From Pseudomonadota bacterium (lineage in GTDB: Bacteria > Pseudomonadota > Gammaproteobacteria > Burkholderiales > Burkholderiaceae_F): 64,000 nucleotides of DNA. Positions 17,632 through 25,690 of this stretch are shown in pieces (position 1 is the first letter of the stretch; every line of letters starts with the position of its first letter). The notes below the pieces were generated by a model. It made no database searches. It was not told where the DNA came from and saw only the letters and a list, made by a program, of their open reading frames with translations. A program made the position numbers and the translations under genes. The stretch covers positions 1 through 64,000 of the forward strand of contig JAKCCX010000007.1 in the NCBI GenBank assembly GCA_021838715.1. The letters are read 5' to 3'.

Positions 17632-20279
17632 GACGACGGTCCCGGGTCGGCCGTGCGCGCGATGCCATATGGAAATTCGTGCGCGAACCGTTGCAGCGCC
17701 GCAAGCATGTCGCCGCATTCCCGGACCATGCGTTCGATCCGGTCCTCGTCGACAGGGTCGGTGGTCGAGACGGCATAACGGAGCGGGTCGGGAATCAGCA
17801 ATCCCTTTGCCGCACGCATCCCGTCGATCGAGACGAAAAATTCGCTGTAGCGGCGTTTCACCAGTCGCAGGTTGCGCACGATCTCGAGCTCGCGCTCGTT
17901 GAGCCGCACGTAGCGTTGCAGGTCGTTGTGGCCGGCTCGGTCCATCGGCAGGACGATCTTGGTCGCCGTGTTGACGAGCATGACGCGGCCGCTGGGCGTG
18001 TCGAGGTCCTGCGGGTCCTGCACGATGGGGATCGCAAATCCGCCGAGGCTGCGGTACGCCTTGAGCGACCGCTCCAGGATCGCGGCGGCATGATCGTTGC
18101 GCACCAGCGCCCACACTTCATCGGCGACCAGTCCCTTGGGCACCGCACGCAGCGCCGGATCGGCCATCACCTCGTCGACGATGCCGAACACACAGAACGA
18201 CACGAGCGCGGCGCAAGGCTGGCGCAGGATGCCGCCGAGATTGAAGAACACGAACCGGTCGTCCGCCCGAATGCCGCGCGGCGCATTGAAGAGCTTGCGA
18301 TATGGTCCTTTGCGGTACGGGTGGAGCCGTTGCGCAAGCCCGCGCCCCAGCGGCCCGATGCGTTCGAGTTCTGCACAGACGTCGTCGAGAACGGTTTCGC
18401 GCACCGGCACGTCGCGCAGCGCATCCCAGTTCCGTTGTGCGGCGGTCATCGCCGCGGTCTGGAGCGCAACTTCCTCTTCACGGGAAATCGCCTCCTGCGG
18501 CCCGCCCTCGGTGATCATCAGCATGAGTGCCGCGAACCAGCGCGCCTGGTTCTCGAGCGTCGGCCGCCCGTGGAACGGGTTGAGGGAAATGTCGCTGTCC
18601 AGGGTCAATTCCACGTAGCGGCCGAGCAGCATCGCGAGCTTGCGATAGTCGGCCTTGATCGACACCAGGAACAGGCGGATGTCGGGAAGACGCCAGAGCT
18701 GCAGCAGGTAGTCGTGGACGAAGAAGCTCTTTCCCGAACCCGACTGGCCGACGATGAGCGCGTGCGGGTTCTTTTCCGCCTTGGTGGGGTCGAGAAACAG
18801 CGGCTCGCCGGACGGGCTGCTGTAGAGCACGATCGGCGCGCGGTCGCGGTCGGAGACGGCATCTTCGGCCGCAATTCCCGTCCAGCATCCGCCCGCGGGA
18901 TGGATGTCGGCGCAGTCGCGCGACAGCATGCGGCGTCGGCGGCGCAACGCGCGTTCGGTGAGCGGATAGACCGTGAAGGGCAGGCAGCCCCGCAGCAGCA
19001 GGGAACTGCCGATGTCCGATTCCGGCGCCGATTCGATGTCCGCCTGCTCGAGGATCTTGCAGACCCGCGCCGCCGCATCATCGGCCGCTTCGGCGCGATC
19101 CTCGCTGATGTGGATCTGCAGGCGGGTTTCGAAGATGCGTTCCCCGTCGGCGAAGATCCGGTGTTCGACGTCGTGCAGCGCCTCGGTCCGCGCCTGCATC
19201 TCCGTTTCATTGAATCGATGGGTGGAGCGCGCGTTGAGCAGCGCGCGGGCCTTGATCTGTGCCAGCGCACGGACGGGCGGAATCGGGGTTGCGGCAACGC
19301 ATACGGTGATACGCGGCAGCGCAACCGCCAGCGCATCGAGCATGCCTGAGGCGACGGCCCGCGGCGGCCAAAGCATGGATACCACCCGGTGGTGCATCAC
19401 CGCGCCGCGCGCCACGCTGCGGAATCCGGGACCGTCGATGCCCTCGATGCGCCCGAGCGCGCCGATCGCCGCGCGCAACTCCTCGCCGCAGGAATCCAGG
19501 CCACGGTTCGCATCGTCTGCGACGGCGTGGTCGCCTGCCGGTCGATCGGCGGCGCCGCGTTGCGGAAACAACTGCGCGCCGACCCAATCGACCAGACCTT
19601 GCGCGTCGAGCGCGGCCGGCTCCCATCCCTGGGCCTGCGCGGCGGCAAGCACGTCGCGGATGCCGGCGACGAACCGGGCGGCGCGTCGCTGTGCGCCGGT
19701 CGGCGGCGCGGCGGCATGCTGGCCGTCATGCGGGTCGTCGGGGGACGGAGCGAAGGGACGGCGCAGCAAGGCGCGAAGACCCGGGCGCGCGAGGCCCAGC
19801 GGTTCGGACTTGATCGCAACCGCAAGAATGCGCTGCCGGGGAACCAGGTTGATGGCCCGGTCGTCCGGAAAAAATCCTTCGCCGCAGGCGCGCTGCCAGC
19901 GGTCGACGATCCGGTCGGTGAACAGACGGCCGCAGGCGTCGATGCCGGGCTGGCCGCGATAACGGCGCAGCGCGGCGTCGACCTGCGGTTCGCTGCGGGC
20001 GAACCATTGCCAGTGCGACCCCGCCGGAAGGGCGTGCAGCATCGCGAGGATGCCCTGCGCAACGTCGTCCTCCGCGTTGGGAACGGTGTCGACGGTGGGG
20101 GGAAAAAGGGTGAACGCATAGCCGAGCGCGTCGTCGGCGAGGAGATGCAGCGGACCGAACCCCTGGAACTCGCCGCAGTGCAGGTAGGGCAGCTCGGCTG
20201 CCAGCGATGGGTGGTGTTGCCCCGCTCGACCGGCCAGAGCACGTCGACGCCGCCCGAACAGGCGCTCAGCGGCCCGCAT
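17628..20279 (-). CDS. TraC/VirB4-like conjugative transfer ATPase
   Basis: This is the motor ATPase of the T4SS, peripheral on the inner membrane. The 883-residue protein has an N-terminal TraC/VirB4 domain and a C-terminal P-loop ATPase domain. Walker A is GQSGSGKSF at residues 511-519; Walker B is LVADEVWAL near residue 713; a later FAIPIVQDPQDLD resembles the VirB4 sensor region. Length matches TraC of F and ICE systems (about 870-900). I prefer ATG 20279 to GTG 20285 because GAGGG lies 5-9 bases before it. Both start choices overlap the lipoprotein gene. The catalytic motifs look intact. Confidence 0.88.
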   Translation of the reverse strand: MRAAERLFGRRRRALAGRAGQHHPSLAAELPYLHCGEFQGFGPLHLLADDALGYAFTLFPPTVDTVPNAEDDVAQGILAMLHALPAGSHWQWFARSEPQVDAALRRYRGQPGIDACGRLFTDRIVDRWQRACGEGFFPDDRAINLVPRQRILAVAIKSEPLGLARPGLRALLRRPFAPSPDDPHDGQHAAAPPTGAQRRAARFVAGIRDVLAAAQAQGWEPAALDAQGLVDWVGAQLFPQRGAADRPAGDHAVADDANRGLDSCGEELRAAIGALGRIEGIDGPGFRSVARGAVMHHRVVSMLWPPRAVASGMLDALAVALPRITVCVAATPIPPVRALAQIKARALLNARSTHRFNETEMQARTEALHDVEHRIFADGERIFETRLQIHISEDRAEAADDAAARVCKILEQADIESAPESDIGSSLLLRGCLPFTVYPLTERALRRRRRMLSRDCADIHPAGGCWTGIAAEDAVSDRDRAPIVLYSSPSGEPLFLDPTKAEKNPHALIVGQSGSGKSFFVHDYLLQLWRLPDIRLFLVSIKADYRKLAMLLGRYVELTLDSDISLNPFHGRPTLENQARWFAALMLMITEGGPQEAISREEEVALQTAAMTAAQRNWDALRDVPVRETVLDDVCAELERIGPLGRGLAQRLHPYRKGPYRKLFNAPRGIRADDRFVFFNLGGILRQPCAALVSFCVFGIVDEVMADPALRAVPKGLVADEVWALVRNDHAAAILERSLKAYRSLGGFAIPIVQDPQDLDTPSGRVMLVNTATKIVLPMDRAGHNDLQRYVRLNERELEIVRNLRLVKRRYSEFFVSIDGMRAAKGLLIPDPLRYAVSTTDPVDEDRIERMVRECGDMLAALQRFAHEFPYGIARTADPGPSS

Positions 20280-20631
20280 GGTCACCCTCGGCCCAATCGA
20301 AGTCGGATACCGGGATCGCCACCCAGCTGCCGAAGTGCTTGTTGTGTTCCGCGTCGACCCACGAATAGAGGTAGGCCATGCGGATGTCCGGCGGCCGGAT
20401 CGCCGGGCGGGGAATCGGCGACCCCGTGCCGGCGTCGTCGCCGTGCCGAGGCGGCACGACCGCTGCGGTTTCGAGGACGCGCAGCGAATCGCCGCGTGCC
20501 TGCTTCAGGGCCTGGTTCATCGACATCGTGGGCACCGATACGTTGGTGGCGGGAACGGCGCACGCCGACAGCGCGAGGGCGGTGACGGTGGCCATTGCGC
20601 GGAGCGCTACAGGGGAAAGGGTATGGTTCAT
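20266..20631 (-). CDS. T4SS-associated lipoprotein (TraV-position)
   Basis: The 121-residue product has a signal peptide with lipobox LSAC (Cys near residue 24), then a short polar region with a Pro-rich linker and a conserved-looking end (IRMAYLYSWVDAEHNKHFGSW). It lies between the TraB-like and TraC-like genes, where F and ICE conjugation operons encode the TraV-type outer-membrane lipoprotein of the core complex. Its ATG overlaps the TraB-like stop (ATGA), and its 3' end overlaps the ATPase gene. The identity rests on position, lipobox and size. Confidence 0.7.
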   Translation of the reverse strand: MNHTLSPVALRAMATVTALALSACAVPATNVSVPTMSMNQALKQARGDSLRVLETAAVVPPRHGDDAGTGSPIPRPAIRPPDIRMAYLYSWVDAEHNKHFGSWVAIPVSDFDWAEGDHAGR

Positions 20632-21746
20632 GGCAGTGCGATATGCGTCGGGGTTATGGCGCGTCCGCTTGCGGGGACGCGCAGATCGTTGGCGAGCACG
20701 ACCGTCACCGGGGTGCCGCCGCCCACCTGCAGCGATGGGCTGTACAGGTTGTAGTAGTCGTTGATCGATTGCGTGAGCGCATTCGATGCGCCGACGGCGG
20801 CGCCGCCGGTCGCATCGCGCATGGGGCTGCCGACGAAATTCGCACTCGCCCCCATCGCCATCGCGCTGTATTGGTACTGCTCCTGACTCAACCGCTGCCC
20901 ATATCCGCTCAGGGCGCCGCCGGCCGCGGCGACCAGGGTCTTCCGGCCCAGGTTTTCGACGATCGTCGCCCGTACGCCGCGGATCCCGTCGCGGTCGACC
21001 AGCCAGCCCGCCGTATCCCAGGTGCGGGATGCGCCATCGGGAAAGGTGCAGGTCAAGCGCGCAAGCTTGAAATCGATGCGCCCGGCGGCGATTTCCGGCC
21101 GACCCTGTACGAGTGCGAAACAGCCGTCGAGATCGGAAGAAAACGCGTTGGCGGACCGATAGCGGCCGTGCAGCGCGACCAGGCTCTCGCGGTCGGACCC
21201 GCCGACGATGGCGACCACGCCGTTGAGCAGCGTCCCCGCGATGAATCCGTTGGGCACGATGTCCGGCTCTTCGTCCGGCTTGGATTCCGCGGCCGGCGCG
21301 TCGTCCGCAACCGCCGCGCGTCGGACGTGCACGCGCGGCGCGGCGATCGGTGCGGGCGATGCGCTGTCCGACGCTGGACGCAGCGACTGCTGCAACGCGC
21401 CGAGCCGGCGGGAGAGTTCGGCATCGAGCTGCGTACGCTGTTGCGATTCGAACGCGCGCAGCCGCTGCTCCTGTTCATGGCCGGATTGCGTGAGGGAACG
21501 CTGCATCTGGTCGGTGACCTGCCGCTGGAACGACTGGATGAATTGTTCGGTCGGAATCGCCGCGCCGAATCGGGCCGATCCGGCGGCCGCGATGTTGCCG
21601 CTGCCTGCGGCGTGCAGCGCGCCGATCGGGGCGCAGGCGATTGCCGCCGACATCGCCCGGGCCACCGTACGGCGCGTTCCCGCGCGTCGCGGCCGGGGGC
21701 GAGGCCGCGATGATGGAAGGAATCCTGGGGTCGGCCGGCGCATCAT
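20628..21746 (-). CDS. TraB/VirB10-like T4SS core-channel protein
   Basis: The 372-residue protein matches the C-terminal TraB/TrbI fold: IVPNGFIAGTLLNGVVAIVGG, FALVQGRPEIAAGRIDFKLARLTCTFPDG, GVRATIVENLG, and a Gly/Ala-rich region that in VirB10 forms the outer-membrane antenna. Between residues ~60 and 110 a Gln/Arg-rich coiled-coil precedes a Pro/Ala linker. Unusually, the N-terminus (Arg/Pro-rich, then VARAMSAAIACAPIGALHAAG) looks like a cleavable signal rather than the long inner-membrane anchor of VirB10/TraB. It starts at 21746, overlapping the TraK-like stop (ATGA). Confidence 0.78.
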   Translation of the reverse strand: MMRRPTPGFLPSSRPRPRPRRAGTRRTVARAMSAAIACAPIGALHAAGSGNIAAAGSARFGAAIPTEQFIQSFQRQVTDQMQRSLTQSGHEQEQRLRAFESQQRTQLDAELSRRLGALQQSLRPASDSASPAPIAAPRVHVRRAAVADDAPAAESKPDEEPDIVPNGFIAGTLLNGVVAIVGGSDRESLVALHGRYRSANAFSSDLDGCFALVQGRPEIAAGRIDFKLARLTCTFPDGASRTWDTAGWLVDRDGIRGVRATIVENLGRKTLVAAAGGALSGYGQRLSQEQYQYSAMAMGASANFVGSPMRDATGGAAVGASNALTQSINDYYNLYSPSLQVGGGTPVTVVLANDLRVPASGRAITPTHIALP

Positions 21747-22612
21747 CGATCCGCATAGACGAGATATCCCTGCGTCGATGGATGCGCGGCATCGAGTCGA
21801 AAGTCGTCTGCGCCCATCGCGCGCAGGATTCCGAGCCGTGGAATGCGGATGTCGATGTCGGCGGGGACGACCGGAAGCGACCCTGGTGGAACGCTCGCCT
21901 GGATGCGTACGACGATGCCGGTGATGCCGCGCGGCAGTCGCCACAATTGTCGTGCGGCGATGCGGTACGGTGCCTGGTCGAGCAAAATGCGCCGGCTGGG
22001 CTCGATCTCCGATCCGGGAGGTGGGCTGGCGCGCATCATCGCCTTGAGCGCATCGAGTACCGCTTTTTCACCGGGATCGGCGGGCGCTCCGCCTGGGCGG
22101 GGCGCGAGATCGTGAACCGTGACGATCGGGGTATAGGGCAGCGCGCTGCTGACGCGCGCGAGGTACAGCGTGCCCGTCCTGCGGCCGCGCATGGTCAGGC
22201 GCTGCTCGATCCCGGCCTTGCGCGGCCGGATGATCAGGGTGCGATCGTCGAGCAGCGTGCAGGCGACGTCGTCGTCGTGCTCCCAGACGTCGTCGAAGGG
22301 CTCCGGCATCACCAGCCGGGTGTCGGAGCCCAGGCGCACCGGGACGCGCAGGGTGGTTGCGCCGGTCCAGACCGCGTCGGTGTTGATCGGTGCCGTCCCG
22401 GCCTGGCTCTGGTTCGCGGTCTCCGACGCACCGGCCGGGTTGCCTGCGGTGGCCGCGACGCACAGCAGGACCAGCGCGGCGAATCCGCGCGCGCCCCCTT
22501 GATCCGCGGCGCAAGCGCGACCCGACCGCAAGGGCGCGGCTGTGCTCGCCGATGGGTTTCGGGCCATTGGCGCGTGCGGCGCCGGGTCCGGTTCACGAAT
22601 GTATCGAGTCAT
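21743..22612 (-). CDS. TraK-like T4SS secretin-type protein
   Basis: The 289-residue exported protein has a hydrophobic signal segment (GFAALVLLCVAATAGNPAGA, about residues 40-60) after a long polar n-region; a second ATG 15 codons in may be the real start. The body is beta-rich (TTLRVPVRLGSDTRLVMPEPFDDVW, DRTLIIRPRKAGIEQRLTMRG) as in TraK/VirB9-type proteins that form the outer-membrane ring with the lipoprotein and TraB. Order L-E-K-B in the operon supports the assignment. Its start overlaps the TraE-like stop (ATGA). Confidence 0.75.
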   Translation of the reverse strand: MTRYIREPDPAPHAPMARNPSASTAAPLRSGRACAADQGGARGFAALVLLCVAATAGNPAGASETANQSQAGTAPINTDAVWTGATTLRVPVRLGSDTRLVMPEPFDDVWEHDDDVACTLLDDRTLIIRPRKAGIEQRLTMRGRRTGTLYLARVSSALPYTPIVTVHDLAPRPGGAPADPGEKAVLDALKAMMRASPPPGSEIEPSRRILLDQAPYRIAARQLWRLPRGITGIVVRIQASVPPGSLPVVPADIDIRIPRLGILRAMGADDFRLDAAHPSTQGYLVYADR

Positions 22613-23217
22613 TTCGTCTCCTCGTCGAGCACGTTGAAATCCTCCAGAACGATTCCCGCGCGATTGCGCTCCGACGGCGACCCCCATCTCAATTGCAATC
22701 GGACGCGGCATCGGTTGCGGTTCATCGGCAGGCCGCTGGCGTAGACGGTCCGCTCGCCGTCGACCGCGTACTCGTACCGGCCCGAGCCGATCCGCCGCAA
22801 CGATTCCGTTCCCGGGCTTGCGAAGAAGGTCCGCGACTGGTTCTGCGCTTCGACGTCGCGCTGCAATCCGCTGCGCGCCAGCCGCAGCGCCGGGAGGAAG
22901 CGCGGCGCGGCGAAGGTTTCGAGTTCATCGAATCGCTCGGCGAAGCTGCGCGGCCCGCCGAAATTGGTGGCGAGCGTGGCCAGATACCGTGCCGTGGCAC
23001 GCATCTGCTCCTCGGTGATCCCCGGCGTGTAGACGCCGCCGATCGCGCCGGGGACGACGAACACCGGCATGTGCCGCACCAGTTCCTGCGCGCTGCCGGC
23101 GGTATGGACCGCGAAGGCCAGACTGGCGGCGGCGACGGCGAACAGCGCGATGCCGCTGGTCGCGGCGAGCGTGATCGCGCGGTGGATCGCCTGTTCGAGC
23201 GTGCGGAATTCGGTCAT
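22609..23217 (-). CDS. TraE-like T4SS inner-membrane protein
   Basis: A bitopic protein of 202 residues with one N-terminal membrane helix (GIALFAVAAASLAFAVHTA, about residues 22-40) and a periplasmic domain. The segment VVPGAIGGVYTPGITEEQMRATARYLATLATNF resembles the TraE motif region, and TraE is the F-type counterpart of VirB8. It lies 16 bp after the TraL-like gene and overlaps the TraK-like start. I see no frameshift or missing region, and the length agrees with TraE (about 190-210). Confidence 0.75.
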   Translation of the reverse strand: MTEFRTLEQAIHRAITLAATSGIALFAVAAASLAFAVHTAGSAQELVRHMPVFVVPGAIGGVYTPGITEEQMRATARYLATLATNFGGPRSFAERFDELETFAAPRFLPALRLARSGLQRDVEAQNQSRTFFASPGTESLRRIGSGRYEYAVDGERTVYASGLPMNRNRCRVRLQLRWGSPSERNRAGIVLEDFNVLDEETK

Positions 23218-23233
23218 GGTCGTCCCCCGCCGA

Positions 23234-23485
23234 TCACGGATCCAGGCTGCGCAGACGCCGGTCGAGCAGCCCGCGCAGATTGATGCCGGCGCGATAGGCG
23301 CGGTGCGCGAGGTAGCCTTCCGGCTTGCCCAGGGTGCAGCGCACCGTGAGCGCACAGGCGACCGCACCGGCTCCCAGTGCGAAGAGCGGATCGACGGTGC
23401 GCAGCAGGAAGAGCGGTACCAGGAAGGCCATGCAGTACTCGCCGATGCGGCTCGCGTTGTCGATCAGGCGCGGAACCGGCCTCAC
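23234..23485 (-). CDS. TraL-like T4SS inner-membrane protein
   Basis: The 83-residue product starts with GTG at 23485, overlapping the pilin-like gene's stop (GTGA). It shows the TraL pattern: an N-terminal PRLIDNASRI segment, a short hydrophobic hairpin (AFLVPLFLLRTVDPLFALGAGAVACALTVR) and a C-terminal GKPEGYLAHRAYRAGI, like the conserved polar C-terminal region of TraL. TraL-type proteins are the VirB3 equivalent, needed for pilus assembly. Length matches TraL (85-110). Confidence 0.72.
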   Translation of the reverse strand: MRPVPRLIDNASRIGEYCMAFLVPLFLLRTVDPLFALGAGAVACALTVRCTLGKPEGYLAHRAYRAGINLRGLLDRRLRSLDP

Positions 23486-23826
23486 CCTGCACCCCCAAGC
23501 GCCTGCGCGGTGTTGCGCATCGAGATGACGATGAGCGGGACGAAGAAGATCAACGCGCCGGCCACCATCACTCCCAGCGCATGCATGAAGCCGCGTTCGA
23601 GAAAGAGGTAGATGCCGAGGCCGACGATGACGGCGGAGCCGACCAGGCCCCAGGGCCCGTAGAGCACACTGCGGAATGCCGTCCACAGCGTGGTGCCGGC
23701 GTCCGGCCCCATATTGCTGATGGCCTGCGCGGCGGCGATCGCCGGCAGCAGCGCAAGGGTCGTTGCGACGGCGCAGGCCGGCGTTCGCATGCTGCGTCGG
23801 CGCGGTGTGGATGCCGGGTTGGTCAT
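23482..23826 (-). CDS. Pilin-like (TraA/VirB2-type) T4SS subunit
   Basis: The 114-residue precursor has a long signal peptide (Arg-rich start, then ACAVATTLALLPAIAAAQA) and a mature part of about 78 residues with two hydrophobic helices (GLVGSAVIVGLGIYLFLERG and GVMVAGALIFFVPLIVISM) joined by a short loop. That is the layout of TraA/VirB2 major pilins. As first gene of the operon it would give the most abundant product. The Shine-Dalgarno AGGGA sits 7-8 bases before the ATG, but is paired inside a predicted hairpin (see 23831-23871). Confidence 0.75.
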   Translation of the reverse strand: MTNPASTPRRRSMRTPACAVATTLALLPAIAAAQAISNMGPDAGTTLWTAFRSVLYGPWGLVGSAVIVGLGIYLFLERGFMHALGVMVAGALIFFVPLIVISMRNTAQALGGAG

Positions 23827-23830
23827 CGGA

Positions 23831-23871
23831 GATTCCCTGGTGATGGCCCCGGACGGGGCGACGAGGGAATC
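23831..23871 (-). promoter_or_regulatory. Leader hairpin that occludes the pilin gene Shine-Dalgarno
   Basis: In the minus-strand transcript, GATTCCCT (23871-23864) can pair perfectly with AGGGAATC (23838-23831), which contains the Shine-Dalgarno of the pilin-like gene starting at 23826. Inside the loop a second stem, GCCCC-GTCC-GGGGC (23859-23846), stacks between the arms. The start codon lies 4 bases after the outer stem. The pairing is read directly from the sequence; a role as thermometer, attenuator or protein-controlled switch is inference. Confidence 0.5.
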
Positions 23872-23982
23872 TTGCGGTGCGTCGGCGCGCTGCGCACTAC
23901 CGGAACTGGTCTTGTCCGGTGCGCCGTGGCGCCTTATCGCGCTTGCGCCAACGCGGCGTTGCGCGCCGCCGCGCCTTCCGGC

Positions 23983-24831
23983 CTAAAACGGCAGCGCCGA
24001 CAGGTCTTCGTTGCGGATCCGGTCGCGCGCGACCTCGAACCCCGGGAGCAGGCGGCCGACCTGACGCCAGAATTCCGGTCCGTGGTTGAGTTCCTTGCGG
24101 TGCGCGAGTTCATGCGCAACCACATAGTCGATCATCGATAAGGGGAAATGGATCAATCGCCAGTTGAGGCGGATACGGCCGTCGGCGCAGCAGGAACCCC
24201 AGCGCGAACGCGCGGAGGACAGCGCCCAGGAGGTGTACGTGACGCCGTTGCGCAGCGCCAATTCGCGCAGCCGCGATCCCAGCACCCGCTGCGCTTCGGC
24301 TTTGAGCCACGTCTGCACGGCGTCGCGGATCTGCGCTTCGGCAGCCTGCGGCGGTAGTGCCAGCCGCAGTTCGTCCGGCGTCGCAGGCTCGGACGGAGGG
24401 TCGCCGCCGGCCGTGCATACCAGTTCCGAGGCGCGCAGATCGCCGCGCAGCCGCAGGGTGATCTGCACGCCGAGGTAGGGCAGGGTGCCGCCGTCGCAGA
24501 ACCGCACCTGCGGCAGCTTGCGTCGCGCACGCCATTGCCGCCATTGGTCGAGACGCGTGCGGATCCAGCGCTCCTTCTCGACGATCGCCGTTTCGATGTC
24601 GCGCAGCGACACCCAGCGCGGCGCACTGACGGTCAGGCCGCGGTCGTCGATCTGGAAGCCGATGGTGCGCCGGCGCGCGCGCCGGAGGCGGTAGGCGTAG
24701 GTCTCGCCGGCGAGCAGGATGCGGCGTTCCGGCGGGAGCCCGTCGGCGGAGGGGCGGACCGCCGACGGCGGATCCGGCAGATCCGGGAGCGGGATCAGGT
24801 CGAGGCTGAGCTGCCGCGGGACGCTAGCCAT
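23983..24831 (-). CDS. YgjP/WLM-type zinc metallopeptidase
   Basis: The 282-residue cytoplasmic protein carries the zinc motif HELAHRKELNHGPEFW near its C-terminus (HExxH with a downstream His), as in the YgjP/DUF45 family. Upstream features include RARRRTIGFQIDDRGLTVSAP and SSARSRWGSCCADGRIRLNWRLI, both typical of the family. Function in the cell is not established. It overlaps the plsC stop by 8 bp and ends 156 bp before the pilin gene start, so readthrough into the tra-like operon is possible. Confidence 0.85.
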   Translation of the reverse strand: MASVPRQLSLDLIPLPDLPDPPSAVRPSADGLPPERRILLAGETYAYRLRRARRRTIGFQIDDRGLTVSAPRWVSLRDIETAIVEKERWIRTRLDQWRQWRARRKLPQVRFCDGGTLPYLGVQITLRLRGDLRASELVCTAGGDPPSEPATPDELRLALPPQAAEAQIRDAVQTWLKAEAQRVLGSRLRELALRNGVTYTSWALSSARSRWGSCCADGRIRLNWRLIHFPLSMIDYVVAHELAHRKELNHGPEFWRQVGRLLPGFEVARDRIRNEDLSALPF

Positions 24832-25690
24832 TGCCGGCGGCGGACTCCTGCGGATAGCGGTGCGGTGCGATCCTGTGCATCTCCGTTTCGATCCAGCGCT
24901 CCGTCATGCGCGCCACTTCGCCGGCGCTGCGTCCCCGGGTGTCGACCGGCGGACCGATCGACACCGTGATCGTACCGGGAATCTTGAGAAAGGCCTTGCG
25001 CGGCCATAGTTCGCCCGAGTTGAGGGCGATCGGCACCGCGGGCACGCCGGCGCGCACCGCCAGGCGGGCGGCGCCGGTCTTGTAGCGCGTGTGGGTGCCG
25101 GGGGCCGTGCGCGTGCCTTCCGGGAAGATGATCACGTACCAGCCTTCGGCAAGGCGCTTCTGTCCTTGTTCGACCACCTGCTCGAAGGCGTCGGTGCCGC
25201 GGCCGCGATCGATACTGATCATGCCGAGCGTGGCGATGCCCCAGCCGAAAAACGGGATGCGGTGCAGTTCGCGCTTGTAGACGAAGGAACTCGGCCGCGG
25301 CATCGAGGCGATCAGCCAGATCGTCTCCCAGGCCGACTGGTGCTTCGGCAGGAGCACGGCGGGACCGTCGGGCAGGTTCTCCCAGCCGGTCACTTCATAG
25401 CGGATGCCGCAGACCACCCGGGCGAGCCAGAGCGCGGTCTTCGGCCAGCCGGTGATCAGCCAGTAGCGCAAGGGGTGCGGCGTGACGATGCAGAGCAGGG
25501 AAAAGATCGAGTACGGCGCGACCGTCACGGCCAGCAGGAGGAGGTAGACCGCCGAGCGCAAGGCGATCCACGCCTTGCGGATTCCCGTCGGCGGGCGCGC
25601 CACGCCCGCGGCCACGGGCGCCGGTTGCGCGCGGGATGGGTCGCGGGAATGTGCCGCCGTTGCGGCCGGCCCCTCCGGAGACGGCGTCAT
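24824..25690 (-). CDS. plsC: 1-acyl-sn-glycerol-3-phosphate acyltransferase
   Basis: PlsC acylates lysophosphatidic acid to phosphatidic acid at the inner membrane. The 288-residue protein has a membrane segment near residues 47-67 (AVYLLLLAVTVAPYSIFSLL), the acyltransferase box KHQSAWETIWL (an HX4E form in place of the usual HX4D), a glycerol-phosphate-binding region with ISIDRGRG, and motif III FPEGTRTAPG. The N-terminal 35 residues are Pro/Ala-rich. Its ATG overlaps the glyS stop (ATGA). Confidence 0.88.
   Translation of the reverse strand: MTPSPEGPAATAAHSRDPSRAQPAPVAAGVARPPTGIRKAWIALRSAVYLLLLAVTVAPYSIFSLLCIVTPHPLRYWLITGWPKTALWLARVVCGIRYEVTGWENLPDGPAVLLPKHQSAWETIWLIASMPRPSSFVYKRELHRIPFFGWGIATLGMISIDRGRGTDAFEQVVEQGQKRLAEGWYVIIFPEGTRTAPGTHTRYKTGAARLAVRAGVPAVPIALNSGELWPRKAFLKIPGTITVSIGPPVDTRGRSAGEVARMTERWIETEMHRIAPHRYPQESAAGNG

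Noticed and set aside
13430-23826. Complete integrative conjugative element
   Set aside because: No integrase, relaxase, coupling protein, direct-repeat ends or tRNA target are present in the window, and the flanks are ordinary chromosomal genes.
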